Positions 14,968 through 23,900 of a stretch of 29,898 nucleotides of DNA are shown in pieces. The stretch's first letter is position 1, and each line of letters starts with the position of its first letter. The stretch spans positions 1-29,898 of the forward strand of contig JAZQOM010000067.1 of the NCBI GenBank assembly GCA_045627885.1, written 5' to 3'. The notes beneath the pieces are model-generated. The model was not told the origin of the DNA. It ran no database searches and was given only the letters and a program-made list of their open reading frames with translations. This DNA is from CALCTE01 sp045627885. Its GTDB lineage: Bacteria; Bacillota; Clostridia; Oscillospirales; CAG-272. The position numbers and the translations under genes are program-made.

Positions 14968-15919
14968 AATTGTTTTCAATTTTCAAAAGAAAGGCATCTG
15001 CCGCTTCCGTGCATTCTTTCTGCCCTATTGCAAAGGCAAGCGCGTGCCTTGCGTCAGGAATTTTTATTACCTCGTGATAAGTTCTGCAGGCGGCCGCGTT
15101 CTTGTCCGTGTCGGAATTAAACACAAGACCGTCTTTTTCTCCGTGAATGAACAGCACCGGCGCTTTTACCTCGTGCATTACTGACGGAATATTCACGCAA
15201 AGCGGATTAAAGCCCGCTTTTTTACAGCACATCGACCAGAGCATCGGCTCAACAAAGAGCGGCGGAAGATGCGTTCTGCGCCGTATCGTGCGGCGGAATT
15301 CCTCCATCATATCCGAATATCCGCAGTCTGCTATCACGGCATATAGCGGCGGCATTGACGACAGAGCGGCGGCAAGAAGCGCCGACGATGCGCCGAGCGA
15401 TATTCCGCATAAGATTATCTTATGCTCTTTGCCCCTCTCATTTGCAACAAGAGAGCACCATTTTGTCACATCGCTTCGCTCCATGGCTCCGTATGTAATA
15501 TACTGCCCTTCGCTTTTTCCGTGAGCTCTCTGGTCGGGAAGCAGGATATTGAAGCCCTTATTATAAAAATATTCGAAATGGAAAACCATATCGTCAAGCG
15601 GAGAGCCGTGCATACCGTGCACGAGCACCGCGGTAGTATCGGAGCCGCGGTCATAGTATTTTGCGTAAAGCGCAAGTCCTTCGTCGGAGCTTATGGTAAT
15701 CTCCTTGTAAGGCAGTGACTTTATCTCTTTGCTCTTTTTCAAAAAAGCATCGACTATGTCCCTTCTGCCGCTTTTTTCAATCCGCGCAAACCATTCTTCG
15801 ACGCCGTTTTCTTTCTTCGGGCGCTTAATGTACGCAGAAAAAACATAAGCCGCTATCGCATAAGATACCACCGCGACGAGAATTATCACGCCGCAGATTA
15901 TAAGAAGCGGTACAGTCAT
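14966..15919 (-). CDS. Membrane-anchored alpha/beta hydrolase (S33/YqkD-like)
   Basis: 317 residues. The N-terminus carries one hydrophobic segment (residues 4-27, VPLLIICGVIILVAVVSYAI), so the protein is probably anchored with the catalytic domain outside or at the membrane face. The catalytic triad is visible: S174 in GISLGAS, D263 in HGEKDGLV, H292 in DARHAL; the oxyanion loop is VHGMHGS. The arrangement resembles serine aminopeptidase S33/YqkD-type hydrolases, whose substrates are unknown. I start at the ATG at 15919, which overlaps the preceding stop as ATGA and has AGGAG upstream, rather than at 15955. Cotranscribed with the GNAT-like gene. Confidence 0.8.
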   Translation of the reverse strand: MTVPLLIICGVIILVAVVSYAIAAYVFSAYIKRPKKENGVEEWFARIEKSGRRDIVDAFLKKSKEIKSLPYKEITISSDEGLALYAKYYDRGSDTTAVLVHGMHGSPLDDMVFHFEYFYNKGFNILLPDQRAHGKSEGQYITYGAMERSDVTKWCSLVANERGKEHKIILCGISLGASSALLAAALSSMPPLYAVIADCGYSDMMEEFRRTIRRRTHLPPLFVEPMLWSMCCKKAGFNPLCVNIPSVMHEVKAPVLFIHGEKDGLVFNSDTDKNAAACRTYHEVIKIPDARHALAFAIGQKECTEAADAFLLKIENN

Positions 15920-16347
15920 TGTTTTTTCTCCTGCATCATCGCCTTGTAGCCGCAAGGCGATTTATAGAAAAGCTCAAGGTCTATTTGATATTCTCCGTCT
16001 TTATTTACAAAGCCGAATTCCTCGAGCAGTTTTTTGTCTGTTTCTTCGGAAGCATTCGTAAGCAAATTTATTCCCAAGCTTCTGTGCATGAAATCCATAG
16101 CCGCGCGGCACATGATTATCATGGCTTCCGTGTCGTCCGTATCAGGCATTTTTGCAGTAGCAAGAAGCTTTGCACCGTCTTTTCCTATATCGAACTGCAA
16201 AACTCCCAAAAGCGTCGAGAGCGTGTCGCCTATATCGTCGGAAAGCGCGGCAACATAAGCAAATGCACTTTCTTCATAGCTTATTCCCGCCTTGCGGCAG
16301 AGCTCTTTCTGCATATCCTTGTTCTGTATCGGTCTTACTATGAGCAT
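15916..16347 (-). CDS. GNAT-like acetyltransferase-fold protein
   Basis: 143 residues. The outline beta-helix-beta with IGDTLSTLLGVLQFD, AMIIMCRAAMDFMHRSLG and a C-terminal LLEEFGFVNKDGEYQIDLELFY suggests the GNAT fold: the central helix follows a strand, and the FGF motif before the last strand is common there. The acetyl-CoA loop (Q/RxxGxG/A) is not clear, so it may be a degenerate or non-catalytic member. The ATG at 16347 has GGAGG at a short 4-nt spacing; the longer frame from 16398 would begin within the upstream hairpin. It overlaps the hydrolase gene by 4 nt. Confidence 0.6.
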   Translation of the reverse strand: MLIVRPIQNKDMQKELCRKAGISYEESAFAYVAALSDDIGDTLSTLLGVLQFDIGKDGAKLLATAKMPDTDDTEAMIIMCRAAMDFMHRSLGINLLTNASEETDKKLLEEFGFVNKDGEYQIDLELFYKSPCGYKAMMQEKKQ

Positions 16348-16365
16348 AAAACCTCCGTATGTGCC

Positions 16366-16396
16366 GATGCCGACGCCGCAAAACGGCGTCGGCATC
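16366..16396 (-). other. Perfect hairpin after hndD without a T tract
   Basis: Inverted repeat of 13 bp (16366-16378 with 16384-16396, loop 5 nt), GC rich, 14 nt after the hndD stop. On the coding strand it runs into GGCACATACGGAGG, so no U run follows; it may be a message-stabilising end or a partial terminator. Confidence 0.8.
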
Positions 16397-16410
16397 AATT
16401 TTGAATCTAA

Positions 16411-18165
16411 TTATCTTTTGCTGTCAAACTTCTTCTTGCCGGAATATGAGGTGTGGAGAATCTCGTGAGCCTTGTGACCGCCGCGACCGTCTGTGAAGAA
16501 TTCTTCATAAAGAGCCTTAACAACGGGAGACTCGTGAGACTTTCTGAGCTCCATAGCCGCATCCTGCTTGTAAAGTGCCTTTGCTCTCAAAGCCTTGATA
16601 TCAACCGTATCACGGATGTACTGAGGCTGATTGGGCTGTCCGCCGCCGTTTACGCAGCCGCCGGGGCATCCCATAATCTCAACGAATGCCCATCCGTCGG
16701 GATTGCCTGCAGCAATCTTCTTCATAACCTCGTTTGCCGCGCTTGCGCTGCTTGCAACGGCAACCTTGAGCTTCATGCCTGCAATCTTATAGGTTGCTTC
16801 CTTGAAGCTTTCCGTTCCGCGAACATCGGTGAATTCGAGCTTCTTGTTGTTCTTGCCCGTGAGCCAATCGTTAGCCGTTCTGAGAGCAGCTTCCATAACG
16901 CCGCCCGTTGCGCCGAAGATAACGGCTGCACCGGTATCGCCGCCGAGAGGAGAATCGAATTCTTCGTTCGGGAGCTTTGTGAAGTTGATGCCGGCACGCT
17001 TAATCATTCTGCCGAGCTCTCTTGTCGTGATGGCGATATCAACATCGGGAACACCTGCGGCGCTCTCGTCTTTTCTGCCAATCTCGTACTTCTTTGCCGT
17101 GCAGGGCATTACCGATACGGAAACGATATCCTTGGGATTGATGCCCATCTTCTGTGCGTAATATGTCTTGATTACGGCACCTGCCATCTGCTGAGGAGAC
17201 TTGCAGGTTGAAAGGTGAGGCAGAAGCTCGGGATAATAGAATTCCGCAAACTTAACCCAGCCGGGTGAGCATGATGTAATCATCGGAAGAACGCCGCCGT
17301 TCTTGATTCTCTCAACGAGCTCGTTTGCTTCCTCGATTATTGTAAGGTCTGCCGCAAAGTCGGTATCGAATACCTTTGCAAAGCCGAGTCTTCTCAAAGC
17401 GGCTACCATCTTGCCCTCGACATTTGTTCCGATAGGCATATCGAAGCATTCGCCGAGTGCTGCACGAACGGAAGGAGCGGTCTGTACTACAACATACTTC
17501 TTGGGGTCAGCAAGAGCCGCATAAATCTTATCCGTATCGTCCTTTTCAACAAGAGCGCCTGTCGGGCAGACAGCAGTGCACTGTCCGCAGGAGATGCAGG
17601 GCGTGTTGTTGAGGTTCATGTGGAAGGGTGAGCCGATTGTGGTATCGATGCCTCTGTTGTTGGGGCCGATTACCGATACATACTGTTCTTTGCACGCTGC
17701 TACGCAACGACGGCAGAGTATGCACTTGTTGTTGTCGCGTACGAGGTGAGGAGCTGATGTGTCAATTTCGTAGTGGGGCTTGTCTCCGTCAAAGTGATGA
17801 GCGTCAACGCCGTACTCGTTGCAGAGCTTCTGCAATTCGCAGTTTGTGGAGCGAACGCATGAAAGGCAGCTCATATCATGGGTGGAGAGCATAAGCTCAA
17901 GTGTAGTCTTGCGGCACTTCTGAATCTTGGCGGTGTTCGTCTTTATCTCCATGCCTTCTGCTACGGGATATACGCACGCGGTTACAAGTCCGCGTGTACC
18001 TGTTGCTTCTACAACGCAGATACGGCAAGCGCCTATCTCGTTCTTCTGTTTCATGAAGCAGAGTGTGGGAATCTCCACGCCTGCCTTACGGGCTGCTTCA
18101 AGAATGGTAGAGCCCTCGGGTACGCTGACGGGAATTCCGTCAACAATTACATTTACCTTTTTCAT
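16411..18165 (-). CDS. hndD: [FeFe] hydrogenase catalytic subunit HndD (group A, bifurcating)
   Basis: 584 residues. It catalyses reversible H2 formation and holds the H-cluster. N-terminal [2Fe-2S] domain with C36, C47, C50 and C64; then the H-x3-C-x2-C-x5-C site (H96, C100, C103, C109); two [4Fe-4S] clusters (C148/151/154/158 and C190/193/196/200). H-cluster motifs are all present: TSCSPGW (297-303), PCTAKKYE (354-361), EIMGCPGGCVNGGGQP (496-511). The size equals that of Desulfovibrio HndD. The ATG at 18165 has AGGAG at 18176-18180. It is the last gene of hndABCD, 19 nt after hndC. No transmembrane segment or Tat signal, so cytoplasmic. Confidence 0.95.
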   Translation of the reverse strand: MKKVNVIVDGIPVSVPEGSTILEAARKAGVEIPTLCFMKQKNEIGACRICVVEATGTRGLVTACVYPVAEGMEIKTNTAKIQKCRKTTLELMLSTHDMSCLSCVRSTNCELQKLCNEYGVDAHHFDGDKPHYEIDTSAPHLVRDNNKCILCRRCVAACKEQYVSVIGPNNRGIDTTIGSPFHMNLNNTPCISCGQCTAVCPTGALVEKDDTDKIYAALADPKKYVVVQTAPSVRAALGECFDMPIGTNVEGKMVAALRRLGFAKVFDTDFAADLTIIEEANELVERIKNGGVLPMITSCSPGWVKFAEFYYPELLPHLSTCKSPQQMAGAVIKTYYAQKMGINPKDIVSVSVMPCTAKKYEIGRKDESAAGVPDVDIAITTRELGRMIKRAGINFTKLPNEEFDSPLGGDTGAAVIFGATGGVMEAALRTANDWLTGKNNKKLEFTDVRGTESFKEATYKIAGMKLKVAVASSASAANEVMKKIAAGNPDGWAFVEIMGCPGGCVNGGGQPNQPQYIRDTVDIKALRAKALYKQDAAMELRKSHESPVVKALYEEFFTDGRGGHKAHEILHTSYSGKKKFDSKR

Positions 18166-18184
18166 TTTAAGCGGACTCCTTTCC

Positions 18185-19693
18185 TTATTTCTTATAGATT
18201 GCACCGAATGCGCAGTTGCTTATGCAGGCACCGCACTTGATGCACTTCTTGGTGTCTATCGTATGAGGATTCTTGACTGTACCGCTGATAGCGCCGACAG
18301 GGCAGTTGCGTGCGCACTTTGTGCAGCCCTTGCACTTGTCTGCGTCGATGTAGTAGTTGACAAGTCCCTTGCAGACGCCTGCGGGGCACTTCTTATCAAC
18401 AACATGAGCGATATACTCTTCGCGGAAGAACTTCAGTGTTGCAAGAACGGGGTTGGGAGCCGTCTGACCGAGTCCGCAGAGAGCGTTTGTCTTTATGTAG
18501 TTGCAAAGCTCTTCGAGCTCGTCGATATCCTTGAGCTCGCCATTGCCGCTTGTTATCTTTTCGAGCTTCTCGAGAAGTCTCTTAAGACCTACACGGCAAG
18601 GTGTGCACTTACCGCAGGATTCGTCAACCGTGAAGTCGAGGAAGAACTTAGCCATATCGACCATGCAGTTGTCTTCATCCATTACAATCATACCGCCGGA
18701 GCCCATCATGCAGCCGATAGCCGTGAGGTTATCGTAGTCAACGGGAGTATCCATCAACGATGCGGGAATGCATCCGCCGGAAGGTCCGCCTGTCTGAACT
18801 GCCTTGACCTTTTTGCGGTCCGGGCAGCCGCCGCCGATATCGTCGATTATCTGGCGAAGTGTAACGCCCATCGGTATCTCAACAAGTCCGGTGTGGCTTA
18901 TCTTGCCGCCGAGAGCGAATACCTTTGTGCCCTTGGACTTCTCTGTGCCCATGGACGCAAACCACTCTGCGCCGTTGAGTATTATCTGAGGAATGTTTGC
19001 AAAGGTTTCAACATTGTTTTCAACAGTCGGCTTTGCGAAAAGTCCCTTAACTGCGGGGAACGGAGGACGCGGACGGGGCTCGCCGCGGTTGCCCTCGATA
19101 GAGGTCATAAGCGCGGTCTCTTCGCCGCAGACGAATGCGCCTGCACCGAGACGAATGTTAAGCTCAAAGTTGAACTTTGTGCCGAAAATGTTCTTGCCCA
19201 AAAGTCCGTATTCCTTTGCCTGCTTGATTGCAAGCTTAAGTCTCTTGACTGCGATGGGGTACTCTGCACGGACATAAATCCAGCCTTCGTCTGCGCCGAT
19301 GGCGTATCCTGCGATAGCCATAGCCTCAACGAGTGCGTGGGGGTCGCCCTCGAGTACGGAACGGTCCATAAATGCGCCGGGGTCGCCCTCGTCGGCGTTG
19401 CAGACGACATACTTCTTCTCGCCTGCGGAAGCCTTTGCAAAGCTCCACTTTCTGCCGGTGGGGAATCCGCCGCCGCCTCTGCCGCGGAGACCTGAATCTA
19501 TAACCGTCTTGATGACATCGTCGGGAGTCATTTCTTTAAGGCACTTTGCAAGTGCAAAGTAACCGTCTCTTGCGATGTATTCATCGATGCTTTCGGGATT
19601 GATAACGCCGCAGTTTCTCATTGCGACTCTCTTCTGCATCTTGTAGAATTCGGTTTGGTTAAGTGATGTTGCAACTTCGTTCTTTTTAGCCAT
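18185..19693 (-). CDS. hndC: Hydrogenase flavoprotein subunit HndC (NuoF-like)
   Basis: 502 residues. This subunit binds FMN and NAD(P)H and is the likely site of electron bifurcation. Seen: NADH/FMN motifs GRGGGGFPTGRKW and NADEGDPGAFMDR, then GAGAFVCGEETAL; the NuoF [4Fe-4S] site ESCGKCTPCR with the distal Cys in LCGLGQTAPNP; and a C-terminal ferredoxin domain with two CxxCxxCxxxC clusters (KGCTKCARNCP, IKCGACISNC). Such a C-terminal ferredoxin domain is typical of bifurcating hydrogenases and absent from complex I. The separate [2Fe-2S] thioredoxin-like part is encoded by hndB. Start at ATG 19693, with GGGGAGG at 19704-19710. Confidence 0.95.
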   Translation of the reverse strand: MAKKNEVATSLNQTEFYKMQKRVAMRNCGVINPESIDEYIARDGYFALAKCLKEMTPDDVIKTVIDSGLRGRGGGGFPTGRKWSFAKASAGEKKYVVCNADEGDPGAFMDRSVLEGDPHALVEAMAIAGYAIGADEGWIYVRAEYPIAVKRLKLAIKQAKEYGLLGKNIFGTKFNFELNIRLGAGAFVCGEETALMTSIEGNRGEPRPRPPFPAVKGLFAKPTVENNVETFANIPQIILNGAEWFASMGTEKSKGTKVFALGGKISHTGLVEIPMGVTLRQIIDDIGGGCPDRKKVKAVQTGGPSGGCIPASLMDTPVDYDNLTAIGCMMGSGGMIVMDEDNCMVDMAKFFLDFTVDESCGKCTPCRVGLKRLLEKLEKITSGNGELKDIDELEELCNYIKTNALCGLGQTAPNPVLATLKFFREEYIAHVVDKKCPAGVCKGLVNYYIDADKCKGCTKCARNCPVGAISGTVKNPHTIDTKKCIKCGACISNCAFGAIYKK

Positions 19694-19712
19694 TTTTCTT
19701 ATACCTCCCCTT

Positions 19713-20078
19713 TCAGATTTTAGCGGCGCCGATTGTGTAATCGACAACCTGCTTGCCGCCCTTGATGTGCTTTTCAACAATCTCGGCAGCCTTTTCTGCG
19801 CTCATTTTAACATAAGTAGTCTTGTCTTTGCCGTATTCATAAACCTCTACAACGGGCTCGTACTGGCAAATTCCGATGCAGCCTGTCTGCTCTACGGTGA
19901 CTTTCTTTTCAAGTCCCGCTTTCTTCACGCCTTCTACGAAAGCATCGTATACGGGGCGTGCGCCTGCCGCGATACCGCAGGTAGCAAGTCCGACAAGGAT
20001 ACGCATCTGTCCTTCACGGACGGTAATCTTCTCAAGAGTCTTTGCCTTTACGGCGTTCAGTTCCTCTATTGATTTCAT
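19713..20078 (-). CDS. hndB: [2Fe-2S] thioredoxin-like subunit HndB
   Basis: 121 residues. The thioredoxin-like ferredoxin fold carries one Cys in the ATCGIAAGARPVYDA loop and further Cys in TGCIGICQYEP, as in HndB and the N-terminal part of Thermotoga HydB. It transfers electrons within the Hnd complex. The frame is open to a TTG at 20084, but the ATG at 20078 is better spaced from AAAGGAAA (20087-20094), so I start there. It lies 32 nt after hndA and 19 nt before hndC. Confidence 0.9.
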   Translation of the reverse strand: MKSIEELNAVKAKTLEKITVREGQMRILVGLATCGIAAGARPVYDAFVEGVKKAGLEKKVTVEQTGCIGICQYEPVVEVYEYGKDKTTYVKMSAEKAAEIVEKHIKGGKQVVDYTIGAAKI

Positions 20079-20110
20079 ATCCAATATTTCCTTTCTGTGT
20101 TTTAGCGATA

Positions 20111-20602
20111 TCAGTACTTAGCGATGATATCTTTTACAAGCTTGGGTTCCATTCTTCCGTAAACATCGTCACCGATTGTCATAACGGGAGCGAGTCCGCA
20201 AGCGCCGATGCATCTTGTCGCATCGAGGCTGAACTTCTGGTCGGGAGTAAGCTCTCCTGCTTTGATGCCGAGAACCTTCTCGAGCTCTTCCATAACCTTG
20301 CCGGAGCCCTTGACATAGCAAGCCGTGCCGAGGCAGACGGAAATATGGTGTTCGCCCTTCTGTGAAAGTGAGAACTGTGCGTAGAATGTTGCCACGCCGA
20401 AAACCTTTTCGAGCGGGATGTCCATTCCTTCAGCAATCATGGTCTGTACTTCAATGGGGAGATATCCGTAGATATCCTGTGCTTCCTGCATAACGGCGAT
20501 AAGACTGCTCTTGTCGTCCTTGTGCTCAGCAATAACCGCCTTGAGTGCAGCTTTCTGCTTGGGTGTGCCCTTGAACGGGAACGCGCTGATTTTCTTTTGC
20601 AT
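20111..20602 (-). CDS. hndA: Hydrogenase subunit HndA (NuoE-like, [2Fe-2S])
   Basis: 163 residues. A helical N-terminus precedes a thioredoxin-like [2Fe-2S] domain with C90-x4-C95 (CLGTAC) and C131-x3-C135 (CIGAC), exactly the NuoE pattern. The HndA-D quartet of Desulfovibrio was first described as NADP-reducing and later shown to bifurcate electrons with ferredoxin; the same activity here is an inference from identical gene order and domain content. The ATG at 20602 has AAGGAGG 9 nt upstream. First gene of the operon, with a promoter at 20694-20666. Confidence 0.93.
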   Translation of the reverse strand: MQKKISAFPFKGTPKQKAALKAVIAEHKDDKSSLIAVMQEAQDIYGYLPIEVQTMIAEGMDIPLEKVFGVATFYAQFSLSQKGEHHISVCLGTACYVKGSGKVMEELEKVLGIKAGELTPDQKFSLDATRCIGACGLAPVMTIGDDVYGRMEPKLVKDIIAKY

Positions 20603-20624
20603 GAAACTTTTTCCTCCTTGTTAG

Positions 20625-20655
20625 TATAGAGAGTGTATATTCATACACACTATAT
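20625..20655. promoter_or_regulatory. Palindrome in the hnd leader, possible operator
   Basis: GTGTAT-ATTC-ATACAC (20633-20648), with further partial symmetry outward to TATA/TATAT. It is centred about 18 nt downstream of the predicted start of transcription, between promoter and ribosome-binding site. It does not match the Rex consensus. Confidence 0.4.
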
Positions 20656-20665
20656 CTCAAATTTT

Positions 20666-20694
20666 AGTGTAGCATAAAAGCATCCGCTTTTCAA
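20666..20694 (-). promoter_or_regulatory. Predicted sigma-A promoter of hndABCD
   Basis: On the reverse strand -35 TTGAAA (20694-20689), 17-bp spacer, -10 TACACT (20671-20666). Confidence 0.55.
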
Positions 20695-20726
20695 TAGGAT
20701 ATATGCAATTTTTTTGTTTTTTTAAG

Positions 20727-20754
20727 CGGAAATTTCCGTTTTTTTCGGAAATTT
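20727..20754. repeat. AT-rich inverted repeat between hnd and the dockerin gene
   Basis: AAATTTCCG (20730-20738) and CGGAAATTT (20746-20754) pair around seven T. The left arm is itself part of the palindrome CGGAAATTTCCG. Function unknown; the remaining bases to 20858 are AT rich and show no gene. Confidence 0.4.
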
Positions 20755-20859
20755 TCGGACTGAAAAGCGAAAACGGGCATCTATGCGGAGAAAAATGAAT
20801 CGTACATACAAAATTATGCCCGAATTTCGCAAAATCAAACAGCGGCAGGTGAAAGTGCA

Positions 20860-20896
20860 AAAAGAAAATGCGCTCCGAGGTGTTCCTCGGAGCGCA
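20860..20896 (-). terminator. Intrinsic terminator of the dockerin gene
   Basis: A perfect 12-bp stem (20896-20885 with 20880-20869, 4-nt loop) followed on the reverse strand by TTTTCTTTTT. Confidence 0.9.
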
Positions 20897-20902
20897 CAGT
20901 GT

Positions 20903-23900
20903 TTATTTGAGCTCGTATTTTGTCGGGAAGAATATGTGATAGAGCAGATATATCGCGTCGTCGGATTCTACCTTGCCGTTTCCGTCAAAGTCGTAATTCT
21001 GATTTGCGGGATATTTCGTCGGGAAGAACACACTGTAAAGCAGATATATCGCGTCATCGGATTCGAGCTTGCCGTTTCCGTCGGTATCTCCCTTTAATAC
21101 ATCGGATTCTCCGACGGGTTCTCCGTATATCTCGAGATAGTCAAACGGCATCTGTCCGCTTCCGGAAGCCACAAACTTAACCGTATGTTCACCGTCCGAA
21201 AGAGATGTGTTCTCATATACGGTAAACGGCGTGGTATCGTTATTTGCCGAAAGTCCCGTAACCGTGTCCGCATAGACTCCGTCGATATATACATCAATAT
21301 CCGCGGTGACGGGGCCTCTGAACTGCGTGACATAGCGGATGCCCGTTCCCTTGAACTTTATCGTGAAATATGCTCCGTCTGCATAGTTGCCGAATATTCC
21401 GGTGCTGTTCTGAAGGTGAGAGCCGTTGAAGAACTGCCATGTTGCGGTGGAATCGGTCTGACCGTCCGTGTTAAATCCGGTGATATCGCACTTTGTGCCG
21501 GTGGGCGTATAGTATGTGATGTAGTCGCTCTCCGTGCAGTCGATTATGTTCCACGACTTTATCTCCGGTATCGGCTTTCCGTCCTCGTCCTTGCCCGTTC
21601 CGAATACAACCTCGAACAAGTCTACGACGAATCTCGTTCCGTCGTGGGAAATAAGGGTTATCTCGTGCTTTTTGTCTTTGAGCCCGAGAATCTCGAGAGC
21701 TACATATCTGCTTGTACTGTTGTTGGCGTTAAGACCTGTTACAGTCTTGTAGAATGCGCCGTCAACATATACATCGACGCTTCCGGCGTACTGTCCCGCG
21801 GGGCCTCTGTACTGAACGACATATCTGAATGCCGTTCCGGTAAATGCAATTTTTGCGCGAAGTCCGCCGCTGATATCGTGGCTTGAGCCGCTATAAAGGT
21901 GTGCGCCGCGCTGTACCACACAGGTACCGCTGTACATTACATCCAGGTCGTCGTTTGCGTGGTCGTGAACCTCGCCGTGAGGGTCATATATCGTGACATA
22001 CTGCGTGTCAAGCTCGTCAATCTTTGACCAGAGCAAATATTCGGGGTCGTCATCGTCGCCGGGATACACCTTCGTATCCTGCAAAGCTCTGACCTCTTTC
22101 CACATATTGAGTGCCTGCGTCTCGTTTGCGGGCTGGCTGTACATTCTTGCAAAAGCAACCGTTGTACGCGCCTGCCTTTCGGCTCCGCCCGTTCCCGTTA
22201 CATCGGCGCCGAGGTAGAACGCCTGGGCATCTGTTCCTATGAAAGTCATCGGTGCGGGCGCCGGTAATGTGCCAATCTTGTGTCCGTTTACATAGCAGGT
22301 GAGAGTATCGCCGTCATAAACACCTACCCAATGATAGAACTTGCCCGCGTCCTGCGTCTTGGTAAGTGTCTTGTAGCCGGCGGTATATACCGAATAAAGA
22401 ACCTGATTGTTCGGCTTTATGTCAAAGCCGAAGCCGCCGGACTGCTGTGAGCCCATCGGCGATTTACTGCTTGACGCGTCGCAGTTGAATTCGTCTATCT
22501 TGAAATACGCTTCAACCGTAAAGCCGTACGACATCGCGTTTGCCACATCCTTGTAGTCCGCGAACTTGACATACGAGCTGTTTGCCGGGAACTTAATCGT
22601 GTTCATTCCTATCGTGTCGTCGTAGGCGTACACGGGCGAGCCGCTTACGGTTGCGGTCATTTTTCCCGAAGCGTCGCTTATGGAATTCGTGCCGATTGAT
22701 GTGTTGAGTATATCCGCCGTGAGCGGAGCATCGGAATCGGGCAGTGTCTTGAAGGTCTTTTCAAGGCAATTCTCGGAGAACTGCTTGCTTGCCCTTACGG
22801 GGTCGCGCTCATACAGAGAGCTTACCGCTCTTACCCGCAGTTTATATTCCGTATCCGGCGTAAGTCCGCCCATCGCCGTTTCGAGCACCGCGTCAAAGTC
22901 CTCGTCGTAGTATGCCCATCTCAGATAGCGCTCTGAAACGACATTTCCGTCAGAATCCAATATTTCGGCAAGAAATGCGTTCGGGAGGAAATCGCTCTTA
23001 GCGCTTATTGTATCGAAATTGAACGAAACAAGGCTCTTTGTAACCTTTGTGATGTTGAGCTTTGCGTCATCGTCGAAGAGTATTTTTCCGTCCTTGAGAT
23101 AATTTCTCGTATAGACAAAATCCTTCGGATTATAGCTCTCGAGCATCCAGCTCTGGCTCATAAACTTGTTTTTGGTTGTATCGTAAACTCTGATTCTCGT
23201 GCGGCTGTCCTTGTCAACCTCAACGACGAGTACCTGCGATACATCCGAAAGGCTGACACCGTCGGCTTCCTGCATTGAGGCGCCGTTTGCGTAAAGCGTT
23301 CCGGCGGTTTTGAGCGTACCCGTTCCGACCATCGTGCAGCCCTCCTGCAAGAGTGCGAAGGGGGTGTTTATGGGATGATGGCTGTGTCCGGAGAAATCCA
23401 CTACCTGCGGGTAGCTTTCGAGAAGCTCGGTGAGAATTCCTATGCCGGGGTCTCCGCCGTAGTGGTCTGTTCCGATAACCGTATCGACCTCGCCGATATG
23501 GTGGAATACGAATATGGGCTTATCCGCGCCCGTGTCCTTTACCGCCGCGTCAAGCTGTTCTTTGAGCCAGTTGACCTTTGACTCCGTATAAGTCCAGCCG
23601 GTTCCGTCAACGGAAAGGTTGATGAAATGGTATCCGTTTATAACATAATGCGTGTTGGGAGCTCTGTCTTCCGCAATAAGCTGTGCGCCTTCGGCAAGAG
23701 TGTCGTTTGCATAAGAGAATGCCGTGTCAAAACGGTCTTCCTGTACCCACGGAGTTGTGCTTGCACTGTTGCCCTCGTAGTAGTCGTGGTTGCCCATCGT
23801 GACAAGAAGCTGTGTCTCGTCATAGTCGATGCCCGCGTCGAATACGGACTTGGCCGCGCTCATCTGCGCTTCCGTTCCGTTGTCGGCTATATCGCCGATG

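Noticed and set aside
17927..19495. 522-codon open frame antisense to hndD and hndC
   Set aside because: It spans two confidently identified genes, is rich in Cys/Leu/Ala and has no ribosome-binding site or recognisable domain.
20625..20655. Rex operator in front of hndA
   Set aside because: The palindrome GTGTAT-N4-ATACAC does not fit the TTGTTAA/TTGTGAA-type Rex half-sites.
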